Below, piece after piece: positions 45,279 to 55,445 of a DNA stretch of 64,000 nucleotides. A program made the translations under genes and the position numbers. Numbering within the stretch: the first letter of the stretch is position 1; each line of letters begins with the position of its first letter. Source of the DNA: Streptomyces sp. Ru62 (lineage in GTDB: Bacteria > Actinomycetota > Actinomycetes > Streptomycetales > Streptomycetaceae); the NCBI RefSeq assembly GCF_002920615.1, contig NZ_PQSU01000002.1:186001-250000 (forward strand), written 5' to 3'. Under the pieces are notes generated by a model. It saw only the letters and a program-made list of their open reading frames with translations. It searched no databases and was not told the DNA's origin.

Positions 45279-46880
45279 GTGAGACGGAACCACGGCACGA
45301 CTCCCCGCCTGTCCCACGTCCTCGGTTCCCTGCTGCTGCTCGCGGCGGCCGGCGTCGTCACCCTCGGCGCGGACCGCACGGCGCAGGCCGCCGCCCCGAC
45401 ACCCCTGGACCGGGTGGTCCCGGCCCCGGCGTCGGTGACGCCCGGCGGAACGCCGTACCGCATCACCCGTGACACCCGCATCCGCGTCGACGGATCCGCC
45501 GGGGTCCGCCGCATCGGCGGCTACCTGGCCGGCCTGCTGCGCCCGGCCACCGGCTATCCGCTGCCGGTCACCGACCACGGCACCGGCGGCATCCGACTCT
45601 CCCTGGAGCAGGGCGACTTCGGCGCCGAGGGCTACCGCCTGCACAGCGGCGCGGGCGGAGTCACCCTCACCGCGCGCACCCCCGCCGGCCTCTTCCACGG
45701 CGTCCAGACCCTGCGCCAGCTCCTCCCGGCGGCCGTCGAGAAGAGGACCGTCCAGCCCGGCCCCTGGCCGATCGCCGGCGGCACCGTCCGGGACCGCCCC
45801 CGCTACGCCTACCGGGGCGCCATGCTCGACGTCTCCCGGCACTTCTTCACGGTCGCCCAAGTCAAGCGCTACATCGACCAGTTGGCGCTCTACAAGGTCA
45901 ACGAGCTGCATCTGCACCTCAGCGACGACCAGGGCTGGCGCATCGCGATCGACTCCTGGCCGCGCCTGGCCTCCTACGGCGGCTCCACCCAGGTCGGCGG
46001 CGGCCCGGGCGGCCACTACACCAAGGCCGACTACCGGGAGATCGTGCGGTACGCGGCCTCCCGCTACCTGGAGGTCGTGCCCGAGATCGACATGCCCGGC
46101 CACACCAACGCGGCCCTCGCCTCCTACGCCCGGCTCAACTGCGACGGCGTGGCACCCCCGCTGTACACCGGGACCGAGGTCGGCTTCAGCTCGCTGTGCG
46201 TGCCCAAGGAGGCCACCTACGACTTCGTGGACGACGTCGTCCGGGAGGTGGCCGCCCTCACCCCCGGCCGCTACCTGCACATCGGCGGCGACGAGGCGCA
46301 CTCCACCAGCCACGCGGACTACGTGACGTTCATGGACCGGGTGCAGCCGGTCGTCGCCCGCTACGGCAAGACGGTCATCGGCTGGCACCAGCTCACCGGC
46401 GCGCACCCGGCGAAGGGCGCCCTCGCCCAGTACTGGGGCCTGGACGACACCAGCGCGGCGGAGAAGGCACAGGTAGCCGAGGCCGCCCGGAACGGCACGG
46501 GCCTGATCCTGTCCCCGGCCGACCGGACCTACCTCGACATGAAGTACACGCGGAACACCGGCCCCGGCGCGGACTGGGCGGGCCTGGTGGAGGTGAAGCG
46601 GTCGTACGACTGGGATCCGGGCGCCTATCTCACCGGGGTGCCGGCCTCGGCGGTCCGGGGCGTCGAGGCACCCCTGTGGACGGAGAACGTGACGGACACC
46701 GCCGAGATCGAGTACATGGCGTTCCCGCGGCTCGCCGGCGCGGCCGAGCTGGGCTGGTCACCGGCGGCCGGCCACGACTGGAACGCCTACCGGGTCCGGC
46801 TGGCGGCCCAGGGTCCCCGCTGGGACGCCCTCGGCATCCGCTACTACCGCTCACCCCAGGTGCCCTGGCCGGCCCGCTGA
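45279..46880 (+). CDS. secreted GH20 beta-N-acetylhexosaminidase
   Basis: A 533-residue exported enzyme that removes GlcNAc from the non-reducing ends of chito-oligosaccharides. It has a Sec signal (cleavage near AQAAA, about residue 37), an N-terminal GH20b domain, and a GH20 barrel (about 175-500) with the catalytic pair in LHIGGDEAH (Asp-Glu) and the substrate-binding HLHLSDDQGWR strand. The GTG start follows GGAGGGAG by 6 nt. Acting after the chitinase-like enzyme at 24795-26264 it would yield GlcNAc for uptake. Confidence 0.92.
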   Translation: MRRNHGTTPRLSHVLGSLLLLAAAGVVTLGADRTAQAAAPTPLDRVVPAPASVTPGGTPYRITRDTRIRVDGSAGVRRIGGYLAGLLRPATGYPLPVTDHGTGGIRLSLEQGDFGAEGYRLHSGAGGVTLTARTPAGLFHGVQTLRQLLPAAVEKRTVQPGPWPIAGGTVRDRPRYAYRGAMLDVSRHFFTVAQVKRYIDQLALYKVNELHLHLSDDQGWRIAIDSWPRLASYGGSTQVGGGPGGHYTKADYREIVRYAASRYLEVVPEIDMPGHTNAALASYARLNCDGVAPPLYTGTEVGFSSLCVPKEATYDFVDDVVREVAALTPGRYLHIGGDEAHSTSHADYVTFMDRVQPVVARYGKTVIGWHQLTGAHPAKGALAQYWGLDDTSAAEKAQVAEAARNGTGLILSPADRTYLDMKYTRNTGPGADWAGLVEVKRSYDWDPGAYLTGVPASAVRGVEAPLWTENVTDTAEIEYMAFPRLAGAAELGWSPAAGHDWNAYRVRLAAQGPRWDALGIRYYRSPQVPWPAR

Positions 46881-46890
46881 CCGGAAGCCG

Positions 46891-46927
46891 ACGGGCACCC
46901 CGCAGGACCGTACTCCGGGGTGCCCGT
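46891..46927. terminator. bidirectional terminator between hexosaminidase gene and desD
   Basis: ACGGGCACCCCG (46891-46902) pairs perfectly with CGGGGTGCCCGT (46916-46927), a 12-bp stem with a 13-nt loop, located between two convergent stop codons. Confidence 0.8.
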
Positions 46928-46956
46928 CAGGTCTGTGCCCGTCGTCCGCGGTGCCG

Positions 46957-48726
46957 TCAGAACCCGGCGATCGGGTTCTTCAGGGTGCCGACGAGCTGGA
47001 GCGCGCCGGACGGGTCGGCGAGGTCCACCATCTGCCTGTTGTCGCGCAGCTGGAGACGGTTCAGGCAGGACAGCGCGAACTCGGGGGCGAACATGTCGTA
47101 CTGGCGGAACCTGTCCGCCAGGTGCGGATTCGCCTCCTGGTACTCGCGGGTGACCTCGGCGACCGTGCGCCAGAAGCCGTCCTCCTCCAGGATGCCCTCG
47201 GCGGCGAGGCGGGCGGCGAGGAAGCGGAAGAAGCAGTCGAAGACGTCCGTGAAGACGGACAGCAGCTTCTTGTCCTCGGGGACCTCGACGCGGATCCGCC
47301 GCACCTCGGGCGGCAGGGCCGCGTCCGGGTCCATGACGGCGATCTCCTCGGCGATGTCCTTGTAGACCGCCCGCCGCACGGCCCCGTCCCGCAGCACCAG
47401 GATCGTGTTCTCGCCGTGCGGCATGAACACCAGGTCGTAGGCGTAGAAGCTGTGCAGCAGCGGGGTGTAGTAGGCCCGCAGGTACTGCCGCAGCCACTCG
47501 GTGGGGGCCAGGCACGAGCGTTCGATCAGGGCGCCCGCGAAGGAGGCGCCCTCGTCGTCCACGTGCAGCAGCGAGGCCATGGTGGCCAGGGTCTCGCCGT
47601 CCCGCAGCGAGGACACCGGGCTCTCCCGCCACAGCGCGGCCAGCATCTTGCGGTACGGCGAGTAGCGGTCGGTGGCCCGCTCGTACTCCAGGTGCCGGTA
47701 GCCGACGGCGGCCCGCTCCCGGATGATGGACAGGCCCGTCGACTTCAGCACCGGGTCGCTGTCGATCAGCTGGGCCAGCCAGTCGTTGATGGCCGGGGTC
47801 GCCTCCATGTAGGCGGCGGACAGACCGCGCATGAAGCCCATGTTGAGGACCGACAGGGCGGTCTTCACGTAGTGCTTGTGCGGGTCGCTGGTGTTGAAGA
47901 AGGTGCGGATCGACTGCTGGGCCAGGTACTCGTCGTCGCCCTCGCCCAGGCAGACCAGATACTGGCGGGCCACCTCGGCGGCGAACGTGACGCTGAGCTT
48001 GTTCCACCACTGCCAGGGGTGGACCGGCATGAACAGGTAGTCGGCGGGGTCCAGGCCCCGGTCGGTGAGGACGGCACGGAACCGCTCCACCGTCTTCTCG
48101 CCCAGCTCCGCCCGCAGGAACGACTCGTACTCGATCCCGGCACCGGCCGTGAACGCGGCCCGCGAGCGGTGCGCGGCCAGCCACACCAGCCGCACCGGGC
48201 TCGCCGTCTCCGGCGCGTACGACAGGTACTCGTGGACGCCGAAGCCGAGCCGTCCGTTGTTCGCGACGAAGCACGGATGGCCCTCGGTCATCCCGGTCTC
48301 GATCGCCTGGAAGCCGCTCCGCGCCAGCTCGGCCGAGGTCACGCGGGGCTTGGTGAGCTTGTAGCAGGTGCCCGAGAGGGTGGAGGAGATCTCCTCCAGG
48401 TAGACCGGCAGGACCTCGTCGCTCAGCCCCAGCGACTCCTTCAGCTCGATGAAGAAGTCCAGGGCGGCCAGCGGGAGTTCGGTGCCTTCGCGGTGCCGGG
48501 TGAGGGAGCCGGGGTCGATCTCCCAGTGGTCGAGGGCCCGCCGCACGGCGCTGAACCGGTAGGTGGTGAGCCCGTCGTCGCTGCGGACGACGTACCGGCC
48601 GCCGTCCTCCTCGGGCGTGATCAGCCGCTCGTGCGCGAACTCGGCGAGCGCCTTGCGCAGCAGCAGCCGGTTGGCGGTCGCCCAGCGCTCGGGGGACAGA
48701 TGGGCCACGGCGTCGGCGAGGGTCAT
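46957..48726 (-). CDS. desD: desferrioxamine synthetase DesD (IucA/IucC family)
   Basis: A 589-residue NTP-dependent siderophore synthetase that joins and cyclises N-hydroxy-N-succinyl- or acetyl-cadaverine units to desferrioxamine E and B. It has the IucA/C core motifs (GTCYKL about 115, HPCFVANNGRLGF and PVHPWQWWNKL) followed by a FhuF-like C-terminal part. The ATG overlaps the desC stop as ATGA. It is the last gene of desABCD and ends at a shared terminator. Confidence 0.96.
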   Translation of the reverse strand: MTLADAVAHLSPERWATANRLLLRKALAEFAHERLITPEEDGGRYVVRSDDGLTTYRFSAVRRALDHWEIDPGSLTRHREGTELPLAALDFFIELKESLGLSDEVLPVYLEEISSTLSGTCYKLTKPRVTSAELARSGFQAIETGMTEGHPCFVANNGRLGFGVHEYLSYAPETASPVRLVWLAAHRSRAAFTAGAGIEYESFLRAELGEKTVERFRAVLTDRGLDPADYLFMPVHPWQWWNKLSVTFAAEVARQYLVCLGEGDDEYLAQQSIRTFFNTSDPHKHYVKTALSVLNMGFMRGLSAAYMEATPAINDWLAQLIDSDPVLKSTGLSIIRERAAVGYRHLEYERATDRYSPYRKMLAALWRESPVSSLRDGETLATMASLLHVDDEGASFAGALIERSCLAPTEWLRQYLRAYYTPLLHSFYAYDLVFMPHGENTILVLRDGAVRRAVYKDIAEEIAVMDPDAALPPEVRRIRVEVPEDKKLLSVFTDVFDCFFRFLAARLAAEGILEEDGFWRTVAEVTREYQEANPHLADRFRQYDMFAPEFALSCLNRLQLRDNRQMVDLADPSGALQLVGTLKNPIAGF

Positions 48727-49262
48727 ATGGTCACCGCCTTCTCGAACTGCTCGCGGGTGCAGAAGCTCAGCAGCGCCCGCTTCTCCGGCTTGTCGATCTC
48801 CCGCTCGGGCACGAACCCGACGGCCGCGTTCAGGGCGTGCACCGCCGTGTTGCGGACGTCCGGCTCGACGACGACCCGCCGCACCGCCGGGTCCTCGAAG
48901 AGACGGGCCATGACGGCGGTGATGACGGCCCTGGTGAAGCCGTGCACGGGGGTGTCGGTGGCCGGGGTCAGGAAGTGCATCCCGACATCGCCCGGCAGTG
49001 GCTCGTACAGCCCGGCCAGCTCCCGGTGCGCAGGGTCGTACGTCTCCGTCAGGAAGACGGGCGTGCCGTCGCGCAGCCCGAGCAGGGCGTGGTGGTGCTC
49101 GTCCGCCGCGATCTCCATGTAGGCGCGCTCGACGTCCTCCAGCCGCGCGTCCTGCATCATCCAGAAGGCCGCCTTGGGATGGGTGACCCAGGAGTGCAGC
49201 AGCTCGGCGTCGGTGAGCGGGTCGACGGGACGGAACGTGAAGGTCAGGGTCGTGCCGGTCAT
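48723..49262 (-). CDS. desC: N-hydroxycadaverine acyltransferase DesC
   Basis: A 179-residue GNAT-fold acyltransferase of the siderophore type. It transfers acetyl, succinyl or longer acyl groups from CoA to N-hydroxycadaverine. The conserved start ([19 protein letters not shown]) and the acceptor-site segment [17 protein letters not shown] are visible. Both ends overlap the neighbours by ATGA, showing strict translational coupling with desB and desD. Confidence 0.95.
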   Translation of the reverse strand: MTGTTLTFTFRPVDPLTDAELLHSWVTHPKAAFWMMQDARLEDVERAYMEIAADEHHHALLGLRDGTPVFLTETYDPAHRELAGLYEPLPGDVGMHFLTPATDTPVHGFTRAVITAVMARLFEDPAVRRVVVEPDVRNTAVHALNAAVGFVPEREIDKPEKRALLSFCTREQFEKAVTI

Positions 49263-50545
49263 ACCGCGAACTCCTGGAAGGCGATGGTCTTCTCCACCGG
49301 GTAGTACTCCGTGCCGAGCAGTTCCCGGATGATGTACGCGTTCCGGTACGCGCCCATGCCCAGGTCGGGGCTGGTGATGCTGTGGGTGTGGACGCCGGCG
49401 TTCTGGAGGAAGACCCCGCGGCCGGTGACGTCCACGGAGTAGTTGCGGGCGACGTCGAAGCGGCCGTGGCCGTCGAAGCGGAGCCGGTCCTGGACCGGGG
49501 CGAGGAACGCCGGCGGGGTGTAGTGGTAGCCGGTGGCCAGGACCAGGCCCTCGCTGCGGATCTCGAAGTCCTTGCCCTGCTCGTCCTGGTGGAAGCCGAG
49601 GGTGTACGTGCCGTCCTGGTACGTCGCCGTGCGCAGCGTGGAGTTGGTGAGCAGCCGGGTGGGGACCGGGCGGTCGCCGCTCTCGACGTTCTTCTGGTAC
49701 AGCAGGTCGAAGATCGCGTCGATGAGGTCCGAGTTGATGCCCTTGAACAGGCCCTTCTGCTGCTTCTCCAGCCGGTAGCGGGTCTCCTCGGGCAGCGCCC
49801 GGAAGTAGTCGACGTAGTCCGGGGAGGTCATCTCCAGGGTCAGTTTGGTGTACTCCAGCGGGAAGAACCGCGGGGAGCGGGTGACCCAGTTGAGCCGGTA
49901 GCCGTGGACGTCGATCCCGGCGAGGAGTTCGTGGTAGATCTCGGCCGCGCTCTGGCCGCTGCCGACGATCGTGATGGACTTCTTCTCCAGCAGCTCCGCC
50001 TTGCGGTGCATGTACTGGGAGGTGTGCAGGAAGTCGCCGCCCAGCCCCTGGCACGCCTGCGGCACGAAAGGGACCGTGCCGGTGCCGAGGACCAGGTGCC
50101 GGGCCCGGTAGGTGTCCCCGGCGCCGGTGCGGACGACGTACCGCTCGTCCTCGTACGTCACCTCGGTGACCGTGGTGCCGAAGCGGACGCTGCTCAGTTT
50201 GTTCGCGGCCCAGCGGCAGTAGTCGTCGTACTCGACCCGCAGCGGGTAGAAGTTCTCGCGGATGTAGAACGAGTACAGTCTGCCCTTCTCCTTCAGGTAG
50301 TTGAGGAAGGAGTACGGCGAGGTCGGGTCGGCCAGGGTGACCAGGTCCGACATGAACGGGGTCTGGAGGTGGGCGCCGTCCAGGAACATGCCGGCGTGCC
50401 ACTCGAAGTCGGGCTTGGACTCCAGGAAGACGCCGTCCAGTTCGGCGATCGGCTCGGTGAGGCAGGCGAGACCGAGGTTGAAGGGGCCGAGCCCGATCCC
50501 CACGAAGTCGTAGGTCTTGCCGTGGGCTTCAGGACGCGCGGTCAA
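49259..50545 (-). CDS. desB: cadaverine N-monooxygenase DesB
   Basis: A 428-residue FAD- and NADPH-dependent monooxygenase (lysine/ornithine N-hydroxylase family) that makes N-hydroxycadaverine. FAD site [12 protein letters not shown] near residue 17, NADPH site [11 protein letters not shown] around 195, and the late ATGYHY motif. The start is TTG with GGGAGA 5-6 nt upstream; it lies inside the end of desA (17-bp overlap), and no other start fits. Second gene of the operon. Confidence 0.95.
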   Translation of the reverse strand: MTARPEAHGKTYDFVGIGLGPFNLGLACLTEPIAELDGVFLESKPDFEWHAGMFLDGAHLQTPFMSDLVTLADPTSPYSFLNYLKEKGRLYSFYIRENFYPLRVEYDDYCRWAANKLSSVRFGTTVTEVTYEDERYVVRTGAGDTYRARHLVLGTGTVPFVPQACQGLGGDFLHTSQYMHRKAELLEKKSITIVGSGQSAAEIYHELLAGIDVHGYRLNWVTRSPRFFPLEYTKLTLEMTSPDYVDYFRALPEETRYRLEKQQKGLFKGINSDLIDAIFDLLYQKNVESGDRPVPTRLLTNSTLRTATYQDGTYTLGFHQDEQGKDFEIRSEGLVLATGYHYTPPAFLAPVQDRLRFDGHGRFDVARNYSVDVTGRGVFLQNAGVHTHSITSPDLGMGAYRNAYIIRELLGTEYYPVEKTIAFQEFAV

Positions 50546-51986
50546 GGGACTCTCCCAGGTACTGCTCGGCGTGGCCGGCGATCAGATCGAGGACGGCGGC
50601 GATGTCGGCCGTCTGTGTCTCGGGGTTGAGCAGGGTGAACTTCAGGTAGTGGCGGCCGCCCACCTTGGTGCCCGCGACCACGGCGTCACCGGAGGCGAAC
50701 AGGGCCTTGCGGGCGTGGAGGTTGGCGCGGTCGGTCTCGGCCGGGTCGGTGACGGCCGCGGGGATGTAGCGGAAGACGAGGGTGGAGAGGCTGGGCTCGA
50801 CGACGACGTCGTAACGGGGGTCGGCCACGAGCAGCTTCCAGCCCTCCCGGGCCAGGTCGCAGACCTCGTCGAAGAGCCGGCCGATGCCGTCGGCGCCCAT
50901 CGTGCGCAGCGTCATCCACAGTTTGAGGGCGTCGAAGCGGCGGGTGGTCTGGAGGGACTTGTCGACCTGGTTGGGAATGCGTTCCTGCACCATGCGGCGC
51001 GGGTTGAGGTACTCCGCGTGGTAGGTGGCGTGCCGCAGGGTGGCCGCGTCCCGGACCAGTACGGCGGACGAACTGACCGGCTGGAAGAAGGACTTGTGGT
51101 AGTCGACGGTGACCGAGTCGGCGCGTTCGATGCCGTCGATCCGGTCCCGGTACTTCAGGGAGGCGAGCAGGCCGCAGCCGTAGGCCGCGTCGACGTGCAT
51201 CCAGACGCCGTACTGGGCGCACAGCCCGGCGATCTCCGGGAGCGGGTCGATGGAGCCGAAGTCGGTGGTGCCGGCGGTGGCGACGACGGCCATGGGGATC
51301 AGGCCGTCCTGCCGGCAGCGCTCCAGCTCATGGGCGAGGGCGACCGTCTGCATGCGCTTGTCGTGGTCGACGGGGACGGTGACGACGGCGTCCGGCCCGA
51401 GCCCGAGCAGTTTCGCGGACTTCCTGACGCTGAAGTGGCTGACCTCGGAGGCGAACACGCGCAGCCGGCCGAGCGAGTCGCCTCCTTCCCGCCCTGGCCC
51501 GGCCTCCTCCCGGGCCAGCAGCAGCGCCTGGAGGTTGGACTGGGTGCCGCCGGAGGTGAAGACGCCGTCGGCGGCCGGGCCGAGGCCGATACGGGCGGCC
51601 GTCCAGTCGATGAGCTTGCGCTCGATGAGGGTGCCGCCGGCCGACTGGTCCCAGGTGTCCAGCGAGGAGTTGACCGCGGAGAGCACGGCTTCGCCGAGTA
51701 CCGCCGGGATGACGACCGGGCAGTTGAGGTGGGCGAGGTAGCGGGGGTGGTGGAAGTAGACCGCGTCCCGGAGGTAGACGTCCTCCAGTTCGTCCAGCAC
51801 GGCGAAGGTGTCGCCCAGCGGGCGGTCGAGGTCGATCGCGTCGATGGCGGGGGAGAGGGCGTCCACGGTGATGCCGGTGAACGGACGGTCGGTGGTGGCG
51901 AGTTTGGCCGCCACCCGCTCGACTCCTTCGGTCACGGAGCGGCGGTAGTGCTCCGCGGTGAGGCCATTGAGCAGGTGCGAGCGCAT
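50529..51986 (-). CDS. desA: lysine decarboxylase DesA
   Basis: A 485-residue PLP enzyme of the group II decarboxylase family that converts lysine to cadaverine, the first desferrioxamine step. The Schiff-base Lys298 is in DYHKSFF, and HVDAAYG marks the cofactor-binding Asp. The ATG has GGAGGA 8 nt upstream. A perfect iron box (52026-52044) lies 40 bp before it, so the operon is repressed by the iron-loaded DmdR/DtxR regulator. Confidence 0.96.
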   Translation of the reverse strand: MRSHLLNGLTAEHYRRSVTEGVERVAAKLATTDRPFTGITVDALSPAIDAIDLDRPLGDTFAVLDELEDVYLRDAVYFHHPRYLAHLNCPVVIPAVLGEAVLSAVNSSLDTWDQSAGGTLIERKLIDWTAARIGLGPAADGVFTSGGTQSNLQALLLAREEAGPGREGGDSLGRLRVFASEVSHFSVRKSAKLLGLGPDAVVTVPVDHDKRMQTVALAHELERCRQDGLIPMAVVATAGTTDFGSIDPLPEIAGLCAQYGVWMHVDAAYGCGLLASLKYRDRIDGIERADSVTVDYHKSFFQPVSSSAVLVRDAATLRHATYHAEYLNPRRMVQERIPNQVDKSLQTTRRFDALKLWMTLRTMGADGIGRLFDEVCDLAREGWKLLVADPRYDVVVEPSLSTLVFRYIPAAVTDPAETDRANLHARKALFASGDAVVAGTKVGGRHYLKFTLLNPETQTADIAAVLDLIAGHAEQYLGESLDRAS

Positions 51987-52025
51987 GTGGGGGTCCTCCG
52001 AGGGGACGGTCCGTGCGAGATCAAC

Positions 52026-52044
52026 TTAGGTTAGCCTAACCTAA
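52026..52044. promoter_or_regulatory. iron box upstream of desA (TTAGGTTAGCCTAACCTAA)
   Basis: A perfect 19-bp palindrome matching the DmdR1/DtxR-type iron box of actinomycetes. A TAGAAT (complement of 52045-52050) abuts it and could be the -10 of the desA promoter, so Fe(II)-repressor binding would block transcription of desABCD. Confidence 0.92.
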
Positions 52045-52093
52045 ATTCTACGGGTCAGGGCATGCCGTGACCCGTGGCCGATGTCACGAAGGG

Positions 52094-52942
52094 TCAGGTT
52101 TGTTCCGCGGCGCGGAGCTGTTCCTCCGTCATCCCCTGCCGCCAGTAGCCGACGAAGGTGACGCGCCGCCGGTCCACCCCGCGCTCACCGACGAAGTGCC
52201 GCCGCAGCGCCTTCACCTGACCGGACTCACCGGCGATCCACACGTACGCCCGCTCGGCGTCCGGCAGGGGGGCGGCTCGTACGGCGTCGACGGCCATGGG
52301 GGACCCGTCGTGCCGTACGAGCCACGTGATCTCCGCGTCCGCCTCCGTGCGCACGTCCTGGATGTCTCCGGCGTGGGGCACCTCCAGCCAGGCCCGGGCC
52401 CGGGTGCCGGCGGGGAGGGCTTCGAGGATCGCGGTCGCGGCGGGCACGGCGGTCTCGTCGCCGCACAGCACGACGGGACCGGTGTCCTCGGGCGGACGGA
52501 ACCGGATCGCCCGGTTGTCGGCGACGGCCGGGCCGAGCAGCAGCACCCGGTCACCTGCGGCGGCGCGCGCGGCCCAGCGGGAGGCGGGGCCGGCGGGCGC
52601 GGCGGCACCCGGCTCCACGCCGTGCAGGGCGAAGTCGATGTCGATCTCGTCGGGGTCGCGGCGCAGTGCCCGGAGCGTGTACGAGCGCATCACCGCCCGC
52701 ACGTCGTCCGGGAGTTCCCGCCATCCCTGCCACCAGCCCTCGCCCAGCTCCAGCGGGACCACGGGTTCGCTCTGCCCGGGGTGCGGCAGGAAGAGCGACA
52801 GGGACTGGTCCCGCCCGTCCGAGTGGAAGGCGTGCAGATCGGCGCCGCCGAAGGTGACCCGGACCAGAGACGGACCGAGCCGCCTCGTCCGTACGACCTG
52901 GAGGGCGAAGAAACGGAACGGGGCGGCTACGGCCGTCGTCAT
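52094..52942 (-). CDS. desF: siderophore-interacting FAD reductase (DesF)
   Basis: A 282-residue flavoprotein of the SIP (ViuB-like) family that reduces Fe(III) in imported siderophores to release iron in the cytoplasm. The FAD-binding RSYTLR (about residues 85-90) and the NADPH-site CGDETAVPAATAI are visible; C-terminal family motif RHFVGERGVDRR follows. The ATG has AGGAGC about 6 nt upstream. It follows desE by 50 bp on the same strand, the order of S. coelicolor desE-desF. Confidence 0.9.
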   Translation of the reverse strand: MTTAVAAPFRFFALQVVRTRRLGPSLVRVTFGGADLHAFHSDGRDQSLSLFLPHPGQSEPVVPLELGEGWWQGWRELPDDVRAVMRSYTLRALRRDPDEIDIDFALHGVEPGAAAPAGPASRWAARAAAGDRVLLLGPAVADNRAIRFRPPEDTGPVVLCGDETAVPAATAILEALPAGTRARAWLEVPHAGDIQDVRTEADAEITWLVRHDGSPMAVDAVRAAPLPDAERAYVWIAGESGQVKALRRHFVGERGVDRRRVTFVGYWRQGMTEEQLRAAEQT

Positions 52943-52992
52943 ATGGAGCTCCTGAGGGTGGGGGTCAGGACTTTGTCAGTGGTGCTTACGGG

Positions 52993-54039
52993 TCAACTGA
53001 CCTTCTTGGCCTTCTCCAGGGCTTCCGCCAGGTTCGTCAGCAGCGGCACGCACTTGTCGTACGACAGGATCGGCTCGGGGGACCGGGGGATGACCTGACC
53101 CGCCTTCACCGCGGGCAGCTTCTTCCAGGTGGCCTTGGTGATGTCGGCGGGCTGGATCGCCGAGGTGCGGTCGTCCATCATGATGATGTCGGCCTGGTAC
53201 TTGTCGACGTTCTCCCAGCTCAGCGACTCGTACCAGCCACCGCCCTGCTTCTTGGCGCTCTCCGGCGGCTCCACGAAGTTCACGCCGAGGGCCTTGAAGT
53301 ACTCCAGGTCGATGGAGAGGTTGGTGCCGGAGACGTAGAAGAGCTGGTCGCTGGCGCTGCCCGCCATCACCTTGATGCCGGGCTTGGCCTTGGCGGCGGC
53401 GCGCAGCCGGGCGGCGGCGTTCTCGAACCGCTTCCTGGCGTCGGTGACCTCGGCGGCCTTCATGTCCGCGCCGAGCGACTCGGCGAGGTCCCACATGCGC
53501 TGCAGCGGCTCGGTGAGCTGGCGGTCGTAGACGGAGATGCCGACGCTGGGAGCCAGCTGGGCGATCTTCTTCTTCGACTCCTCGGGGACGTACCAGAGGG
53601 TGCCGGCGTCGTCGAACATCGTGGAGATGAGCACGTCCGGGGCGAGGGAGGCGTACTTCTCGACGCTGAACTGGCCCCAGGTGTTGCCGAGGACCGTCAC
53701 CTTGCTGATGTCCATGTCACCGGCCTGCACATCGGGCTTGCCGGCGGTGGTCTTCGTCGGGCCGAAGACGCCCTTCACCTGGATGCCGTAGTCGTACAGC
53801 GCGGCGCCGACACCCGTGAACGCGACGATGTTCGCGGGGACCTTGTCCAGCTTCACGGTCGTGCCGCGGTCGTCCTTGAACGACCAGGGCCCGGACGCGC
53901 CGGCCTTCGCCTCCGTGCCGGAGCCGCCGTCTTTGCCCTTGTCGTCCCCGCAGGCGGCGAGCGCGGCACCGAGTCCGAGGGCGCCGCCGGCGGCGAGCAG
54001 GCCACGGCGAGTGAGGTGGGTGACACGGGCATGGGGCAT
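52993..54039 (-). CDS. desE: ferrioxamine-binding lipoprotein DesE
   Basis: A 348-residue class III siderophore-binding lipoprotein. It has a Tat-like RR pair, a hydrophobic core and lipobox AALAACG (about 24-30), then the two-lobed binding domain. It should capture ferrioxamine B/E outside the membrane; the permease and ATPase are not in this window. The start lacks a strong ribosome-binding site. A 17-of-19 iron box lies 52 bp upstream. Confidence 0.93.
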   Translation of the reverse strand: MPHARVTHLTRRGLLAAGGALGLGAALAACGDDKGKDGGSGTEAKAGASGPWSFKDDRGTTVKLDKVPANIVAFTGVGAALYDYGIQVKGVFGPTKTTAGKPDVQAGDMDISKVTVLGNTWGQFSVEKYASLAPDVLISTMFDDAGTLWYVPEESKKKIAQLAPSVGISVYDRQLTEPLQRMWDLAESLGADMKAAEVTDARKRFENAAARLRAAAKAKPGIKVMAGSASDQLFYVSGTNLSIDLEYFKALGVNFVEPPESAKKQGGGWYESLSWENVDKYQADIIMMDDRTSAIQPADITKATWKKLPAVKAGQVIPRSPEPILSYDKCVPLLTNLAEALEKAKKVS

Positions 54040-54090
54040 GGGTATGACTGCTTTCGAACGGGGCGGAGCGCCCGCCGGACAAGTTCGAAG

Positions 54091-54109
54091 GTAGGTTAGC
54101 CTAACCTCA
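54091..54109. promoter_or_regulatory. iron box upstream of desE
   Basis: GTAGGTTAGCCTAACCTCA matches the 19-bp iron-box palindrome at 17 positions; both mismatches are at the outer edges. It should place desE-desF under the same iron-dependent repressor as desA. Confidence 0.88.
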
Positions 54110-54210
54110 GCTGATGTCCAGGGGGCGGGTACCTGCCCGTTCACCCGGTGCGCGCGTCGTGGACGACTCCCAGCCGGCCCGGAGTTGGCGGTGCGCGTCC
54201 TGCGCGCCGG

Positions 54211-54262
54211 CCGCACACATGGCAGGGGACCGACAGCCGGGTGCTGTCGGTCCCGTGTGCGG
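54211..54262 (-). terminator. long interrupted hairpin after the leucine-catabolism operon
   Basis: GGGACCGACAG (54226-54236) pairs with CTGTCGGTCCC (54244-54254), and outside it CCGCACAC (54211-54218) pairs with GTGTGCGG (54255-54262) with a 7-nt bulge on one side. Total 19 paired bases. Placed just after the stop of the last operon gene (54280). Confidence 0.75.
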
Positions 54263-54279
54263 CGGGGGCGGGGGCCCGG

Positions 54280-55440
54280 TCAGCTCACCAGGCCCAGTTC
54301 GCGGGCGATCAGCATCCGCTGGACCTCGCTCGTGCCCTCGCCGATCTCCAGGATCTTGGAGTCGCGCCACATGCGGGCCACCGGGTACTCGTTCATGAAG
54401 CCGTAGCCGCCGTGGATCTGGGTGGCCTCGCGGGCGTTGTCGACGGCGACCGTGGAGGAGTAGAGCTTGGCCAGGGCCGCCTCCTTCTTGAAGGGTTCAC
54501 CGGCCACCAGACGGCTGGCGGCGTCGCGCCAGGCGAGGCGGGCGGTGTGGGCCTTCATCTCCATGTCGGCGATCTTGAACTGGATCGCCTGGTTGGCCCC
54601 GATGGGCTTGCCGAAGGCGCGGCGTTCCTTGGCGTACTTCACCGACTCGTCCACGCAGCCCTGGGCCAGGCCCGTCGCCAGGGCCGCGATGGCGATGCGG
54701 CCCTCGTCCAGGATGCGCAGGAACTGGGCGTAGCCACGGCCCTGTTCGCCCAGGAGGTTGGCGGCCGGGACCCGGACGTCGGTGAACGACAGCTCACGGG
54801 TGTCCGACGCGTTCCAGCCGACCTTCGAGTAGGGCGCCGCCACCGTGAACCCCGGCGTGCCCGACGGGACGATGATCGCCGAGATCTCCGGCCGGCCGTC
54901 CGGCTTGCGTCCGGTGACGGCGGTGACGGTCACCAGCCCCGTGATGTCCGTGCCCGAGTTCGTGATGAAGCACTTGGTGCCGTTGATCACCCACTCGTCG
55001 GTGTCCGGGTCGAGGCGGGCCGTCGTACGGGTCGCCCCCGCGTCGCTGCCGCCGTCGGGTTCCGTGAGGCCGAACGCCCCCAGGATCTCGCCGGTGCACA
55101 GCCGGGGCAGCCACTGCCGCTTCTGCTCCTCCGTGCCGAACAGGTGCAGCGGCATCGCGCCCAGCGAGACCCCCGCCTCCAGGGTGATGGCCACCGACGA
55201 GTCGACGCGGGCCAGCTCCTCCAGCGCGATGCCGAGCGCCAGGTAGTCGCCGCCCATGCCGCCGTACTCCTCCGGGAACGGCAGCCCGAACAGGCCCATG
55301 CGGCCCATCTCCCGGACGATCTCGTACGGGAACTCGTGCCGCTCGTAGAAGTCGCCGATCTTCGGCGCCACGACATCGTGCGCGAACTCCTCCACCGTAC
55401 GGCGGAGGTCCTCCAGCTCGGGGCTGAGACGGTGGTCCAT
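54280..55440 (-). CDS. isovaleryl-CoA-type acyl-CoA dehydrogenase
   Basis: A 386-residue FAD enzyme that introduces a 2,3 double bond into short branched acyl-CoA. Signatures LTEPDGGSDA and QIHGGYGFMNEYPV are clear; the base Glu of isovaleryl-CoA dehydrogenases lies in the helix before the former, as in the family. It is the fourth gene of the operon with methylcrotonyl-CoA carboxylase and HMG-CoA lyase, so isovaleryl-CoA is the likely substrate. The ATG 5 bp after the lyase stop is the expected start. Orthologous position to the acdH of S. coelicolor and S. avermitilis. Confidence 0.9.
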   Translation of the reverse strand: MDHRLSPELEDLRRTVEEFAHDVVAPKIGDFYERHEFPYEIVREMGRMGLFGLPFPEEYGGMGGDYLALGIALEELARVDSSVAITLEAGVSLGAMPLHLFGTEEQKRQWLPRLCTGEILGAFGLTEPDGGSDAGATRTTARLDPDTDEWVINGTKCFITNSGTDITGLVTVTAVTGRKPDGRPEISAIIVPSGTPGFTVAAPYSKVGWNASDTRELSFTDVRVPAANLLGEQGRGYAQFLRILDEGRIAIAALATGLAQGCVDESVKYAKERRAFGKPIGANQAIQFKIADMEMKAHTARLAWRDAASRLVAGEPFKKEAALAKLYSSTVAVDNAREATQIHGGYGFMNEYPVARMWRDSKILEIGEGTSEVQRMLIARELGLVS

Positions 55441-55445
55441 GCTGA

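Noticed and set aside
46957..54110. Possible mobile or horizontally acquired siderophore island
   Set aside because: Gene order, codon use and iron boxes match the conserved streptomycete desferrioxamine locus; no integrase or repeats flank it.
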